64,000 nucleotides of DNA, taken from the NCBI GenBank assembly GCA_965199165.1, contig OZ240681.1, forward strand, positions 2,852,001 to 2,916,000, given 5' to 3'. This DNA comes from LMUY01 sp965199165. Its GTDB lineage: Bacteria > Pseudomonadota > Alphaproteobacteria > Acetobacterales > Acetobacteraceae. Position 1 is the stretch's first letter. Each line of letters begins with the position of its first letter. Both the position numbers and the translations under genes were made by a program. This document shows, in pieces, positions 18,248 through 26,977 of the stretch. The notes under the pieces were generated by a model. It made no database searches. It worked only from the letters and a program-made list of their open reading frames with translations, and had not been told where the DNA came from.

Positions 18248-18430
18248 TGGCTCTGACTCAATCTCGGTGCAGGTCGCGCTTATGCTGAGCTTGGGGTGAT
18301 GAGACGTGCCCGGAGCAGGTCCAGCCGAGCGCCGCCATACATCTGGCGTTCGACGGGCTTCGGCTTCGTGATCTGACCCTCGATCTGCCCGTTCCAACAC
18401 GCTTCCGACAAGGGGTCGAGGAGGAGTCGC
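18248..18430 (-). pseudogene. ISL3 transposase C-terminal remnant with terminal repeat
   Basis: On the minus strand a short frame ending at 18280 reads CWNGQIEGQI, PVERQMYGGARLDLLRARL. This matches the end of the intact ISL3 transposase at 40236-41789 (AEGQINKLK, KRQMYGRGNLDLLQARV). At its outer edge GGCTCTGACTCAAT resembles the ISL3 terminal repeat GGGTTCTGACTCAAT seen at 40170. It is the end of an old, mostly deleted ISL3 copy. Confidence 0.75.
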
Positions 18431-18501
18431 AGCCGGCACTTGCCGGCTGACATGAGATAGCGCTCCCCGATCGCTCAACCGGCCATGTTTATCCTCTCAG
18501 G

Positions 18502-19227
18502 TTACGGCTGATCGGTAGAGCGCACGATGATTTCGCCGATATTCAAGCTGTCGGGCTGGTCGATCGCGTAAATGATTGCCTGCGCGATCGCCTCTGGCGG
18601 CATCGCGAACTTCGCCCCTGCTTGCTCAAGCTGCGATCGAAGCGCTTCGTCCTTGATGTGATCAGCGAAGTTAGTGTCGGTAAAACCTGGCGAGATGACC
18701 GTGACGCGAAGACTGCTGGCAAGCTCCTGACGCAGGCCATCGGACAGCGCGACCACCGCTGCTTTAGTACAGGAGTAAACAGATTGTCCCGGGACGGTCT
18801 TGCGGGCAGATGTCGAGGCGATGTTGATGAAGTGGCCCGCCGCCTGCTTTCGGAAGACTGGAAGCGCAGCAGCAATCCCGTACAAAACGCCCTTGATATT
18901 TACGTCTATCATCTGTTCCCAATCATCGACCGCCAAGTCATCCAGCTGGCCGATGGGCATCGCACCAGCGTTGCTAATCAGCACATCGAGCCGCCCAAAG
19001 CGCTCGCGCGCCAACGCCACTAGCTTCTCGAGGTCAGCGCGTTTGGTCACGTCGATCGCCGCCTGCGCCGCCTCGCCACCAGCTAAGTTAATTCGGTTCG
19101 TCACCTCTGAAAGACGATCCGAACCTCGCGCGCCAAGAACAACCTTGTGCCCACGAGCTGCCAGGAACGCAGCGGTCGTTGCACCGATGCCACTGCTCGC
19201 GCCAGTAATCGCTACCACTTTCACCAC
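18502..19227 (-). CDS. Short-chain dehydrogenase/reductase
   Basis: A 241-residue classical SDR: VVAITGASSGIGATTAAFL, SNAGAMP, INIASTSARKTVPGQSVYSCTKAAV with Ser/Tyr/Lys, and SPGFTDTNF. Starts at a GTG at 19227 with AGGGG upstream. Its base composition is less GC-rich than that of its neighbours, hinting at separate acquisition. It is last in a same-strand run with the SDR at 19325 and the NmrA-type gene at 20094; the 97-base gap from the preceding stop leaves co-transcription uncertain. Confidence 0.9.
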   Translation of the reverse strand: MVKVVAITGASSGIGATTAAFLAARGHKVVLGARGSDRLSEVTNRINLAGGEAAQAAIDVTKRADLEKLVALARERFGRLDVLISNAGAMPIGQLDDLAVDDWEQMIDVNIKGVLYGIAAALPVFRKQAAGHFINIASTSARKTVPGQSVYSCTKAAVVALSDGLRQELASSLRVTVISPGFTDTNFADHIKDEALRSQLEQAGAKFAMPPEAIAQAIIYAIDQPDSLNIGEIIVRSTDQP

Positions 19228-19324
19228 CTATCACCCCTCGCTTGCAGCCGCCGGCCTGATGCGTTCTGGTCGACGATGTCCGTAACGCCAACATAGGCCA
19301 ACTTCATCGGGCCGGAGATGTACG

Positions 19325-20044
19325 TCACCAGGGGAGCGCCCGTCGGTCGTTGAGGAACTTGCCCGTTTGTCCGGCATCGTCCGATTTGGCAAGTTGGACG
19401 ATGATCTCCGCGGCCTGCTCGACCGTGCGGTAGCCGGTGTGGCCGTTGAAGTCGGTGGCCGTGTAGCCGGGGTCGGCGCTGTTCACCCGGATGTTGAATG
19501 GGGCGAGCGCCTTCGCGAACGACACGGTCACCGCGTTCAGCGCCGTCTTCGAACTGTTGTAGCCCAGGATGTTGACACCGTAGAACTCGCCTTGCGGATC
19601 ACTCAGCGAGCCGAGCGACCCCAGCTCGCTGCTGACGTTGACGATTGACGCCGAACCCGCAGCCTTCAGGAGCGGCGTGAAGGCCTGGATCAGGCGGATA
19701 GCGCCGAACACGTTGACCTCATAGACTTGGCGGATTTCGTCGATGCTCTGCTCCGTCGGGTGGGCATAGCTGCCGGGGATGCCGGCATTGGCAATGAGGG
19801 CGTCGAGCTTGCCGTCTTCCGCCGTCACCCGGGCGGCGGCTGCCTTGACCCGCGCGTCGTCATCCACGGGGATGTCGATGGCCCGCACATCATGGCCAAG
19901 ATCTCGCAGGGTGTGCGCGGCGGCTTCGCCCCGCTGAGCGTCGCGGGCGCCAAGCCAGACCCGGTACCCGAGGCCGCCAAGCCGGCGCGCGGTTTCGTAG
20001 CCGATGCCCTTGTTGGCGCCGGTGATCAGTACGGTCTTCGGCAT
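19325..20044 (-). CDS. Short-chain dehydrogenase/reductase
   Basis: A 239-residue SDR: MPKTVLITGANKGIGYETAR, ANAGIPGSY, SIVNVSSELGSLGSLSDP and YNSSKTALNAVTVSFAKAL with the catalytic residues. This type resembles carbonyl-reductase-like SDRs. CGGAGAA precedes the ATG at 20044. It follows the NmrA-type gene by 49 bases on the same strand and is probably under the divergent TetR at 21049. Confidence 0.9.
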   Translation of the reverse strand: MPKTVLITGANKGIGYETARRLGGLGYRVWLGARDAQRGEAAAHTLRDLGHDVRAIDIPVDDDARVKAAAARVTAEDGKLDALIANAGIPGSYAHPTEQSIDEIRQVYEVNVFGAIRLIQAFTPLLKAAGSASIVNVSSELGSLGSLSDPQGEFYGVNILGYNSSKTALNAVTVSFAKALAPFNIRVNSADPGYTATDFNGHTGYRTVEQAAEIIVQLAKSDDAGQTGKFLNDRRALPW

Positions 20045-20093
20045 GGTGGTTCTCCGGATGATTGATCTGAGCCCGCGTGCTGATGCAGCGGCC

Positions 20094-20948
20094 TCAGAGG
20101 AAGGCGGTGAGGACGTCGCGCAGGCTGCGCGGCGGACGGCCGAGAAGCTCGCCCAGCATGGGATCGACCGCGGCGAAGTCGCCCCGGCGGGCGGCGCGGA
20201 ACGTGCCGAGCAGCATCTCGGCGTAGAACAGGGGGATGCCCGCCGCCACGCGTGCGTCGCGCCACGCGTCATCGGTGACGATGACGTGCTGGATTTCCCG
20301 CCCGCTCACCTCGGACGCGATTGCGGCCACGTCCGCCATGGTCACTGAGTCGGTCGCTGTGAGCGGCGGCGTGATCCCGGCTGTCCGGCCGTTCTCGACG
20401 AGGATGATCGCGTCGGCCTCCGCCAGATCGGCCCGCGCCGTCCAACTCACCGGGCCGTCCTCAGGCACGCGAAGCTCGCCGGCCTTCAGGCCGTCCCCGA
20501 TCAGTTGCAGGCAGCTTTCGGCGTAGAAGCCGTGGCGGAGCGCGGTGAAGGGCAGGCCGCTCGCGGCGAGATCCTCCTCCGTGCGGGCATGCTGGTCGGC
20601 GGGCGCGAAGGGCGACCCCTGCCGCGCGCCCATGTGGCTCGTGTAGAGGATCCGGCTTACTCCGGCTTCCCGCGCTGCGGCGATCGCGGCGTGGTGCAGG
20701 CGGAGCGCCTCCTCGCCGAGCTTGTCCGCGGAGATCAGGAGCACCTGGTCTGCGCCCTCGAAGGCGGCACCAAGACTGGGAGGGTCGGCGAAGTCTCCCT
20801 TCCGGACCTGGACGCCGCGTCCTGCAATGTCGGCCGCCTTGGCAGGGTCGCGGACGCTGACAGCGATGTCGCTGGCGGGGAGCCGCGCGAGCAGCGCGCC
20901 GACGACATCCCGGCCAAGCTGACCTGTGGCTCCGGTTACGACGATCAT
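20094..20948 (-). CDS. NmrA/QorB-type NAD(P)H-binding reductase
   Basis: A 284-residue atypical SDR starting IVVTGATGQLGRDVV. KGDFADPPSL, DQVLLISADKLGEE and ILYTSHMGA follow the pattern of NAD(P)H:quinone oxidoreductase 2 (QorB) and triphenylmethane reductase. The longer frame to 21020 adds residues unlike the family, so the ATG at 20948 is preferred. It is divergent from the TetR at 21049, about 100 bases away, in a layout suited to regulated quinone or azo/nitro detoxification. Confidence 0.9.
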   Translation of the reverse strand: MIVVTGATGQLGRDVVGALLARLPASDIAVSVRDPAKAADIAGRGVQVRKGDFADPPSLGAAFEGADQVLLISADKLGEEALRLHHAAIAAAREAGVSRILYTSHMGARQGSPFAPADQHARTEEDLAASGLPFTALRHGFYAESCLQLIGDGLKAGELRVPEDGPVSWTARADLAEADAIILVENGRTAGITPPLTATDSVTMADVAAIASEVSGREIQHVIVTDDAWRDARVAAGIPLFYAEMLLGTFRAARRGDFAAVDPMLGELLGRPPRSLRDVLTAFL

Positions 20949-21048
20949 TTGCGGCCCGTTCCATTGATAGCTAATTAGATGTAACAGAGATAACAAGCCG
21001 ATGCAATCCACGCTATTCAATGTACCGAACCAGCGCTAACGTGAGCGG

Positions 21049-21750
21049 ATGGCGACGCAGCCGATCCTCGAAGAGCCCGCCAACGCTCGCGAGCGCATCC
21101 TCGCGGCGGCGGCGGCTCTGCTGGCGGCGGGGGGAAGCGAGGCGACGACCACCCGCGCCGTCGCGGCCGCCGCGGGCGTGCAGGTGCCGACGATTTACCG
21201 GTTGTTCGGCGATAAGGACGGCCTGCTTGCGGCTGTAGCCGAACAAGTGTTGGCCGATTACGTCGCCACCAAGGACCAGACTGCGGCCGAGGACGACCCG
21301 GTGGTCGAGCTTCGGCAGGGCTGGGACGATTACATCGGGTTCGGTTTGAGCCACCCAGCCGTCTTCGCACTGATCAACAGCCCCAGCCGCCCCGTATCGT
21401 CGGCGACCGCTGCGGGACTCACGGTCCTTGCCCGGCGCGTCCATCGCGTCGCGCGGGCCGGCCGCCTGCGGGTCACGGAGGAACACGCGGTGGATCTGAT
21501 CCATGCCTGCGGCACGGGAACAGTGTTATCGCTGATCGCCAAGGCGCCAGAGGTTCGGAATGATCTCGCGGTCGCCGCCCGGGAAGCGGTGATGGCCGCC
21601 ATTTTGGACGAGCCCCGACCCGAGACGGGCGCCGTCGCCGCCATGGCGACGGGCCTGCGCGCCCGCCTTGCCGACCTCTCGAATCTGACACCGGGCGAGC
21701 GCCACCTGCTGGACGAACTGCTCCGGCGGATCGCCCACGAATCTGGGTGA
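21049..21750 (+). CDS. TetR-family regulator
   Basis: A 233-residue TetR protein. ANARERILAAAAALLAAGG followed by TTRAVAAAAGVQVPTIYRLFGDKDGLLAAV is the DNA-binding domain. The C-terminal part (WDDYIGFGLSHPAVFALI) is the ligand domain. It is divergent from the NmrA-type reductase and the two SDR genes; the 100-base spacer is AT-richer and includes TAGCTAATTAG, an inverted-repeat-like segment where an operator may lie. Confidence 0.9.
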   Translation: MATQPILEEPANARERILAAAAALLAAGGSEATTTRAVAAAAGVQVPTIYRLFGDKDGLLAAVAEQVLADYVATKDQTAAEDDPVVELRQGWDDYIGFGLSHPAVFALINSPSRPVSSATAAGLTVLARRVHRVARAGRLRVTEEHAVDLIHACGTGTVLSLIAKAPEVRNDLAVAAREAVMAAILDEPRPETGAVAAMATGLRARLADLSNLTPGERHLLDELLRRIAHESG

Positions 21751-22123
21751 ACGAGTGAAGTCGCTCGGCGGCCTAGGGAGGGCGATGCAAGGGAACCGCG
21801 TGATCCTCACCGCCGGCATGCTGCGGGTGTACGGCGCGTCCAGTGCGAGGGCGAGGCAGTGCACGTCGTCGCGCACCGCTTCCACGACCTGTCCGATGCG
21901 CGGGCCAGCGTCGGCGACCGCGAGGGGAGCTTTCCGCCGTGCCCGCGGCCGTGCGCTCGAATGCTGGTGGCCAGGCGGGATTACACCGGGCTGCACTCAG
22001 TCCGCCGGTCATCGTGGTCGCGCGCTAAGCGCAACTAGAGCAACTTGCGTTCGTTGCGGATGGTAGGTCTTCCCCGACGCGGGCCTGATGTGATTCACCA
22101 TACAGGCTGGGCAGAAGGCCAGC
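21751..22123. other. Intergenic region, nothing recognised
   Basis: About 370 bases after the TetR gene. No recognisable coding sequence. The last 80 bases before 22124 probably belong to the decayed IS630 element. Confidence 0.35.
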
Positions 22124-22345
22124 ATGTATGGGTCAGCCGCTTTCCCACGATTTGCGCACCCGTGTCGTTGCTGCCGTATCGGGCAGCTTGTCGCGCCGGG
22201 CGGCAGCCGAGCGCTTCGGCGTGTCTGCGGCCATCGCGATCCGCTGGGTGCAAGCCGTGACCACCACGGTTCGTGCCGTGCCAAGCCGCAGGGCGGGAAC
22301 ACGCGCTCGCACAAGATCGAGCCATTTGCCGTCGTGATCTTAGCC
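22124..22345 (+). pseudogene. IS630-family transposase, N-terminal remnant
   Basis: From the ATG at 22128: PLSHDLRTRVVAAVSGS, LSRRAAAERFGVSAAIAIRWVQA, the helix-turn-helix of IS630/Tc1 transposases. A frame change near 22255 follows, after which AKPQGGNTRSHKIEPF continues in a second frame. The catalytic DDE domain is missing. It abuts the truncated dioxygenase stub at 22360. Confidence 0.8.
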
Positions 22346-22359
22346 GAGGTTGAGGCGGG

Positions 22360-22425
22360 TGAGGCGGCCTGGCCGACCCGCTCCAGCACAGCTTCGGTCA
22401 GGTTGGTCTCATCGAAGTTGCGCAT
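22360..22425 (-). pseudogene. N-terminal stub of an intradiol ring-cleavage dioxygenase
   Basis: A minus-strand ATG at 22425, 33 bases after the MFS stop, begins MRNFDETNLTEAVLERV. This is the conserved beginning of hydroxyquinol/catechol 1,2-dioxygenases (typically DFDE.N.T.AVL). After about 21 residues it runs into the IS630 relict, so the gene was cut by the element. It would have been the last gene of the ring-cleavage operon. Confidence 0.65.
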
Positions 22426-22457
22426 ATGTCCTCGACCAATGAAAAAGTTCGGCAGAG

Positions 22458-23810
22458 TCAGACCTGGTTCGCCGCGAGCCTATCCAAACCCGAATGAGTC
22501 GCCGATAAGACCATCCTTAGGAGGACGGCCAGGCATGCAACGACGATCAGGGGACTGGCCGCCGCGAAGAACAAGCCTTGGCTTGTCAACTGAGGCAGCA
22601 ACGTCCCGCCGATGAACGGCCCGGCGATGGACCCGATCTTCGCGATGCCGATGGCCCAGCCGACACCGTTCGCGCGCATAGAAGTTGGGTAAAGCGAGCC
22701 CGAGACGCCATGAAGGCACGTTTGTGTACCGAATGCGAAGCATCCCGCCAGGAAGCACATCGGCAGAAGGAGACTGGACGCGCCGCCAAGCATGCCAAGC
22801 ACCGCCACGACCGGAACTGCCACCGTGGCCAAGACAACCACGGCTGATAGGCCGAACCGGTCGGCAAACCACCCGCCGACCACGCCGCCGACGGCGCTCC
22901 CGGTGAACAACAGCGCGGTCGCGATCGCTGCGGCGCCGCGTGACAGACCAACCGACTCCACCGCCACCGGCATCCAGCTCGAGAGGGAGAACACCGTCAT
23001 CGAATTTGCGATGTACATCAGCCATAGCAGCGGGGTGGCGATGCGGAGCACGCCCCGGAAGAGGTCTGCAAACCCTCCAGTGGTTGTGTTGCTGGTCATG
23101 GCATCCGGCACGATGCGCGTCTGCGGCGTGATGCCGAGGTCCGGGCGCAAGACGCCGGCGATCTTCGCCGCGGCCGCCTGCCTGGACGGGATTTCTGCCA
23201 GGTGGCGCAACGATTCCGGGAGTGCCGCCACGAACGCGAGCGCGGCTGTCAGCGAAATGGCGCCACCCACGAAGAACATCATCGGCCAGCCGTAGCCGGC
23301 GATGATGACCGCAGCCGAGAAGCCCGCCAGGATGCCGCCTACGGAGTAACCGGCGAAGATGATGCCGACCGAGGTGATGCGCAGCGATTTCGGCGACACC
23401 TCCGCGACCAGCGCCACAGCATTCGGCACGGCGCCACCCAGGCCCAGCGCGGCCAAGAAGCGCAGGGCCAGCAACTGGTCGTACCCTTCAGCAAAGCCGG
23501 TCGCCACAGTCAGCACGCCGAAAGCGAGCGCACCCGCGACGATCGCGCGCTTGCGCCCGATCCGGTCCCCGATACGGCCGAGTACGATCGACCCGACGAG
23601 GAGACCGAACAACCCGACGCTGAAGACCAGACCCATCGATTGCGGCGACAAGGCCCAACTCCTGATCAGGACGGGTGCGGCGAACGACAGGGCTGCCACG
23701 TCGTAGGAGTCGCAGACCAGGAGCAGGAAGCACAGCCCGATGATCTGCAGCACCGGCCCGCTGAACCCTTGCCGCTCCACGATCTCGGAGACGGTGTAAC
23801 TCCTTGGCAT
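22458..23810 (-). CDS. MFS transporter, aromatic-acid:H+ symporter type
   Basis: A 450-residue, twelve-helix major facilitator. CDSYDVAALSFAAPVL occupies the place of the DG(F/Y)D motif of the AAHS family, followed by GLVFSVGLFGLLVGSIVLGRIGDRIGRKRA, the loop 2-3 signature. GLGGAVPNAVALVAEVSP and WFADRFG in loop 8-9 also fit. It sits in the ring-cleavage operon, 43 bases after the FAD oxidoreductase, and most likely imports the aromatic growth substrate. The Gly of the first-helix motif is replaced by Ser. Confidence 0.9.
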   Translation of the reverse strand: MPRSYTVSEIVERQGFSGPVLQIIGLCFLLLVCDSYDVAALSFAAPVLIRSWALSPQSMGLVFSVGLFGLLVGSIVLGRIGDRIGRKRAIVAGALAFGVLTVATGFAEGYDQLLALRFLAALGLGGAVPNAVALVAEVSPKSLRITSVGIIFAGYSVGGILAGFSAAVIIAGYGWPMMFFVGGAISLTAALAFVAALPESLRHLAEIPSRQAAAAKIAGVLRPDLGITPQTRIVPDAMTSNTTTGGFADLFRGVLRIATPLLWLMYIANSMTVFSLSSWMPVAVESVGLSRGAAAIATALLFTGSAVGGVVGGWFADRFGLSAVVVLATVAVPVVAVLGMLGGASSLLLPMCFLAGCFAFGTQTCLHGVSGSLYPTSMRANGVGWAIGIAKIGSIAGPFIGGTLLPQLTSQGLFFAAASPLIVVACLAVLLRMVLSATHSGLDRLAANQV

Positions 23811-23853
23811 GGCCTGTTCCTCGTTGTTCGTTGTTCGTTGTTGGCCGGAATGA

Positions 23854-25290
23854 CTAGACTGCGGTTGGCATCTCCGCGGGCGACGGGAGTTGGCGCCCGA
23901 CTGCGGTGCGGATGTGGGCGCCCTGCCGGAGCAATGTTTCCTGCAGTATCCCTATGGCGACCTGGTCCGGGTCGACCCCGCCATCGGCGGCAAGCGCCGC
24001 CGCTGCCCCGGCCGCATGGCCGGTCAGCCAGCATTGCGGGATCTCGCGCATGAATGTCTGCGATGATGCATCGCATGACAGGTGCCGCCCTGCCACGATC
24101 AGCCCCGGCGTCGCGCGGGGCAGCAAGCTGCCGTATGGCACCGACACGCTGTCCCATTTGGGCGCCAGGCTGGGACTGACGCCGACCTCCGTGTCATGGA
24201 TCCGTCCGGCCGACCAGTCATCGCGCAGCAGGCTCTGCGCGCCGAGCAGCCGCCGGGTCAGGCGGACACCCACCTGGGAGGCGGTCAGCATGATCCAGGC
24301 GCTGGCAAAGCCGGGTGCGTGGGCGCGATAGTAGGCGAGCAGTTCCATCATCTTGTCACGGGACCGCAACTCGACCTCGGTCAGGTCGTGGGCGTCCAGG
24401 CCGTCATACCCCGCCCAGCGCGGACCCATGAACACCGCGACGTCGTTCCGCCAGGACGCGATCGGCCACTCGAACAGGCCCATCTGCTTGCGGGCTTCGG
24501 CAGCGAACGCCTCATACCCGGCCGAGCGGCGGAAGCCGAGCCAGCGTTCGCAATCCACGCCACCCCAAAGCCATGACGTATTGATGCATTGCTGGATGGA
24601 CGACGCCTCGACATCGTTCGCCGACGCCTCTCCGGCGCTGGCGAATATGTCGCCATCGCCCGTGGTGTCCACCACCACGCGGGCGGTGATGGCGAAGCGG
24701 CCGCCCTTGCTCTCGAACACCACGCCGCGCAGGCGTCCGTCCGCCACGATGGCGCTGGAAGCCCAGACGTGGAACAGCAGTTCCACTCCGGCCTCCCGCA
24801 CCGCGGCGAGAGACACCGCTTTCAACTGCTCCGGGTCGATCATCGGCGCCCACGTCACCGTGTCGTGGTGCGCCGAGAACCGGGGCTTCCATTTGGCCAC
24901 GGCGTCCACCTCCCGCGATCCCCAAGACGATGGGTTCGGCCCGTGGATGGCGTCCGCGGGAAGGCGGTCGAGCAGCTCGTCACCCAGGCCCTTGATGACG
25001 AGCTTGCCATCCCAATCCGTCATCCGGTCGATCCAGATCACCAGGCCGCCGGTCGAGAGGCCGCCGAGGTGGTTATACCGTTCCGTCAGCATGACCCGGG
25101 CGCCGAGGCGGGCCGCCGCGATGGCAGCCGTGGTGCCCGCCGGGCCGCCGCCGACCACCAGGACATCCACGTCGTGCAGGATCGGCACCTGCCTCTCCGG
25201 TTCGGTGACCGTGCCCAGCGCCGGGCGGGTGCCTTGCTTGCGCCCGGGCGTTATCTCCTCGCCATAAACCTCAGTGATGTAGGTGCCCAT
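23854..25290 (-). CDS. FAD-dependent oxidoreductase (PF12831 type)
   Basis: A 478-residue flavoprotein. Near residue 45 is the dinucleotide-binding motif VLVVGGGPAGTTAAIAAARLG, then LTERYNHLGG; VVDTTGDGDIFASAG is the second FAD-contact region. GLIVAGRHLSCD and CWLTGHAAGAAAALA form the C-terminal FAD site. The ATG at 25290 has a clear GAGGG; an upstream in-frame ATG at 25350 lies in the preceding gene. It starts two bases after the end of the broken maleylacetate reductase. The reaction is unknown; in the operon it could hydroxylate or dehydrogenate the substrate before ring cleavage. Confidence 0.88.
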   Translation of the reverse strand: MGTYITEVYGEEITPGRKQGTRPALGTVTEPERQVPILHDVDVLVVGGGPAGTTAAIAAARLGARVMLTERYNHLGGLSTGGLVIWIDRMTDWDGKLVIKGLGDELLDRLPADAIHGPNPSSWGSREVDAVAKWKPRFSAHHDTVTWAPMIDPEQLKAVSLAAVREAGVELLFHVWASSAIVADGRLRGVVFESKGGRFAITARVVVDTTGDGDIFASAGEASANDVEASSIQQCINTSWLWGGVDCERWLGFRRSAGYEAFAAEARKQMGLFEWPIASWRNDVAVFMGPRWAGYDGLDAHDLTEVELRSRDKMMELLAYYRAHAPGFASAWIMLTASQVGVRLTRRLLGAQSLLRDDWSAGRIHDTEVGVSPSLAPKWDSVSVPYGSLLPRATPGLIVAGRHLSCDASSQTFMREIPQCWLTGHAAGAAAALAADGGVDPDQVAIGILQETLLRQGAHIRTAVGRQLPSPAEMPTAV

Positions 25291-25291
25291 G

Positions 25292-25823
25292 TCAGCCCTC
25301 CAAGAATGAGTTTGTCCCGCTAGGCTCGCGACCGTCGAAAGCGGCCTCAAGCAGGGTTTGCAGACCCTCGCGCGCCAGTGGCGCTGGGGTTGGATAAGGA
25401 CTCGCCGCCGTGATCACGGCCGCACGCGGGACGTCGTCACGGTTCATGCCCAACTCGGCGAGCGACGACGGCGCGCGAAGCGTGGTTGCGAGGCTGAACA
25501 GCCCGGCAGCCGCGCCAGCCGATCCCAGCGCGTGTGCGATGCGCCGCATAGCATCGGGCGCGGCAGCTTCATTGTAGGCAACCGCGTGCGGCAGGATGAC
25601 GGCGTGTGTCGGGGATGCGGCAGTCCGAAGCTGCCTCCGAGCACGTGGCACAGCTCATGGTGCAGCGACATGCCGACCAGCCCGAGTCAGGTGCCTGCTC
25701 CGGCGTGGACACGACGATCGTCCGGTTGCAGCCGAGCCGCTGCAGTCCTGGCGGGATTTGGCCGACCCTGCCGCTGCCGAACACGATACGCGCCGGCAGC
25801 GCATCATAGATGAACGGGATCAT
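25292..25823 (-). pseudogene. Maleylacetate reductase, internally deleted
   Basis: The beginning (MIPFIYDALPARIVFGSGRV) and the end (THAVILPHAVAYNEAAAPDAM to AREGLQTLLEAAFDG) of an iron-type alcohol-dehydrogenase-fold maleylacetate reductase are both present. Between STPEQAP and MSLHHELCHVLGGSFGLPH roughly 190 residues are missing, and two frame changes occur (about 25680 and 25620). The NAD-binding centre is lost, so the product cannot work. The ATG overlaps the upstream stop (ATGA) and the end lies two bases before the next start, so the deletion happened inside an intact operon. Confidence 0.85.
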
Positions 25824-26977
25824 GCGACCGCTCCCAAATGGCGGGCGCCGGGCTCGCGCTGGCGGGCGAGGAACGCCACGCGGTCCTCGTCGAGCGTCAC
25901 GCCGAGGCCAGGGCCTGCCGGGATCAGCAGCGTCCCGTCCCGCGGCGTTAGGGAGGCTGTCACGATGTCGTCCGCCAGGCGCAAGGGGCCGAACAGCTCG
26001 CTGCCCAGGCGCAGGTCCGGCAGGGTCGCGAACAAGGCCAGGCTGGCTGCGGTCCCGAGGGATGTTTCCAGCATCGTGCCGCCGTAGACGCCCATGCCGG
26101 ACGCGGCCGCAACGGCGGCGACCCGACGGCTGCCCGTCAAGCCGCCATCACGGTTCGGCTTGAGCGAGAGCACGGACGCGCCGCCCCCTGCCGCGACCCG
26201 GAACGCGGCCTGCAAGCTGGTGACCGCCTCGTCCGCGATCACCTCCATCCCCAACCCGGTCCGCAGCCGCGCGATGCCGTCAACGTCGCCGGCCGGCAGC
26301 GGCTGCTCGATCGCCTCCAGCCCGGCCTGCGCCAGTGCGGGCAAGAAGCGGGCCGCCATCACGCAGTCCCAGGCCCCGTTCACGTCCGCGATCACCGACG
26401 CCCGCCCATGGAAAGCCTCCACGATCGCTGCGGCACGCGCGACGTCGGCGGCGGCCGTCGCCCGGCCAAGCTTCAGCTTGAACCGGCGATGCCCGCGTTC
26501 AGCCAGGGCACGCTCGCCCTCCTCGACATCGCCGCCGGCGCTGCCCGTCGACAGGGTCCAGGCGACCGGGATGCCTTGTTGGCATGGCCCACCCAGCAGG
26601 TGCACCGCAGGCACGCCAAGCCGTTTGCCGAGCAGGTCGACAGCCGCCATCTCGACTGCGCCCCGCGCCGCGGCATTGCCGCGCACCAGCCCTGTGACAC
26701 TGGCGGCAACCGCCTCCACACCGGTGATCTCGGTGCCGACGAGAACAGGCGCAAGATATTTTTCGATGACGGCCTGCACGCTCTCGGCGCTTTCTTCGCC
26801 CCAATAAGGGCCACCCAGGACCGACGCCTCTCCCAGGCCTTCCACACCGTCGGCGTCACGCATCCGGACCAGGATCACGTTCTGCACGCTCACCGTGCCG
26901 AACGACATCGCAATCGGTTGGCGCAGCCTGATGTCCAGACGCGTGGTGGACAGGGTTGCGATGCGGGCCGGCATCAT
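25820..26977 (-). CDS. Muconate cycloisomerase-like enzyme (enolase superfamily)
   Basis: A 385-residue member of the muconate lactonizing group. The N-terminal capping domain has QNVILVRMRD, GEASVLGGPYWGEESAES. The barrel carries the base FKLKLG (KxK), metal ligands in ADVNGAWD, EQPLPAGD and ADEAV, the second lysine in LSLKPNRDGG, and GTMLETSLG. All catalytic positions of the MLE subgroup are therefore present. It starts at an ATG overlapping the cyclase stop by one base. In a modified ortho-cleavage route it would lactonise a (substituted) cis,cis-muconate. Confidence 0.9.
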   Translation of the reverse strand: MMPARIATLSTTRLDIRLRQPIAMSFGTVSVQNVILVRMRDADGVEGLGEASVLGGPYWGEESAESVQAVIEKYLAPVLVGTEITGVEAVAASVTGLVRGNAAARGAVEMAAVDLLGKRLGVPAVHLLGGPCQQGIPVAWTLSTGSAGGDVEEGERALAERGHRRFKLKLGRATAAADVARAAAIVEAFHGRASVIADVNGAWDCVMAARFLPALAQAGLEAIEQPLPAGDVDGIARLRTGLGMEVIADEAVTSLQAAFRVAAGGGASVLSLKPNRDGGLTGSRRVAAVAAASGMGVYGGTMLETSLGTAASLALFATLPDLRLGSELFGPLRLADDIVTASLTPRDGTLLIPAGPGLGVTLDEDRVAFLARQREPGARHLGAVA

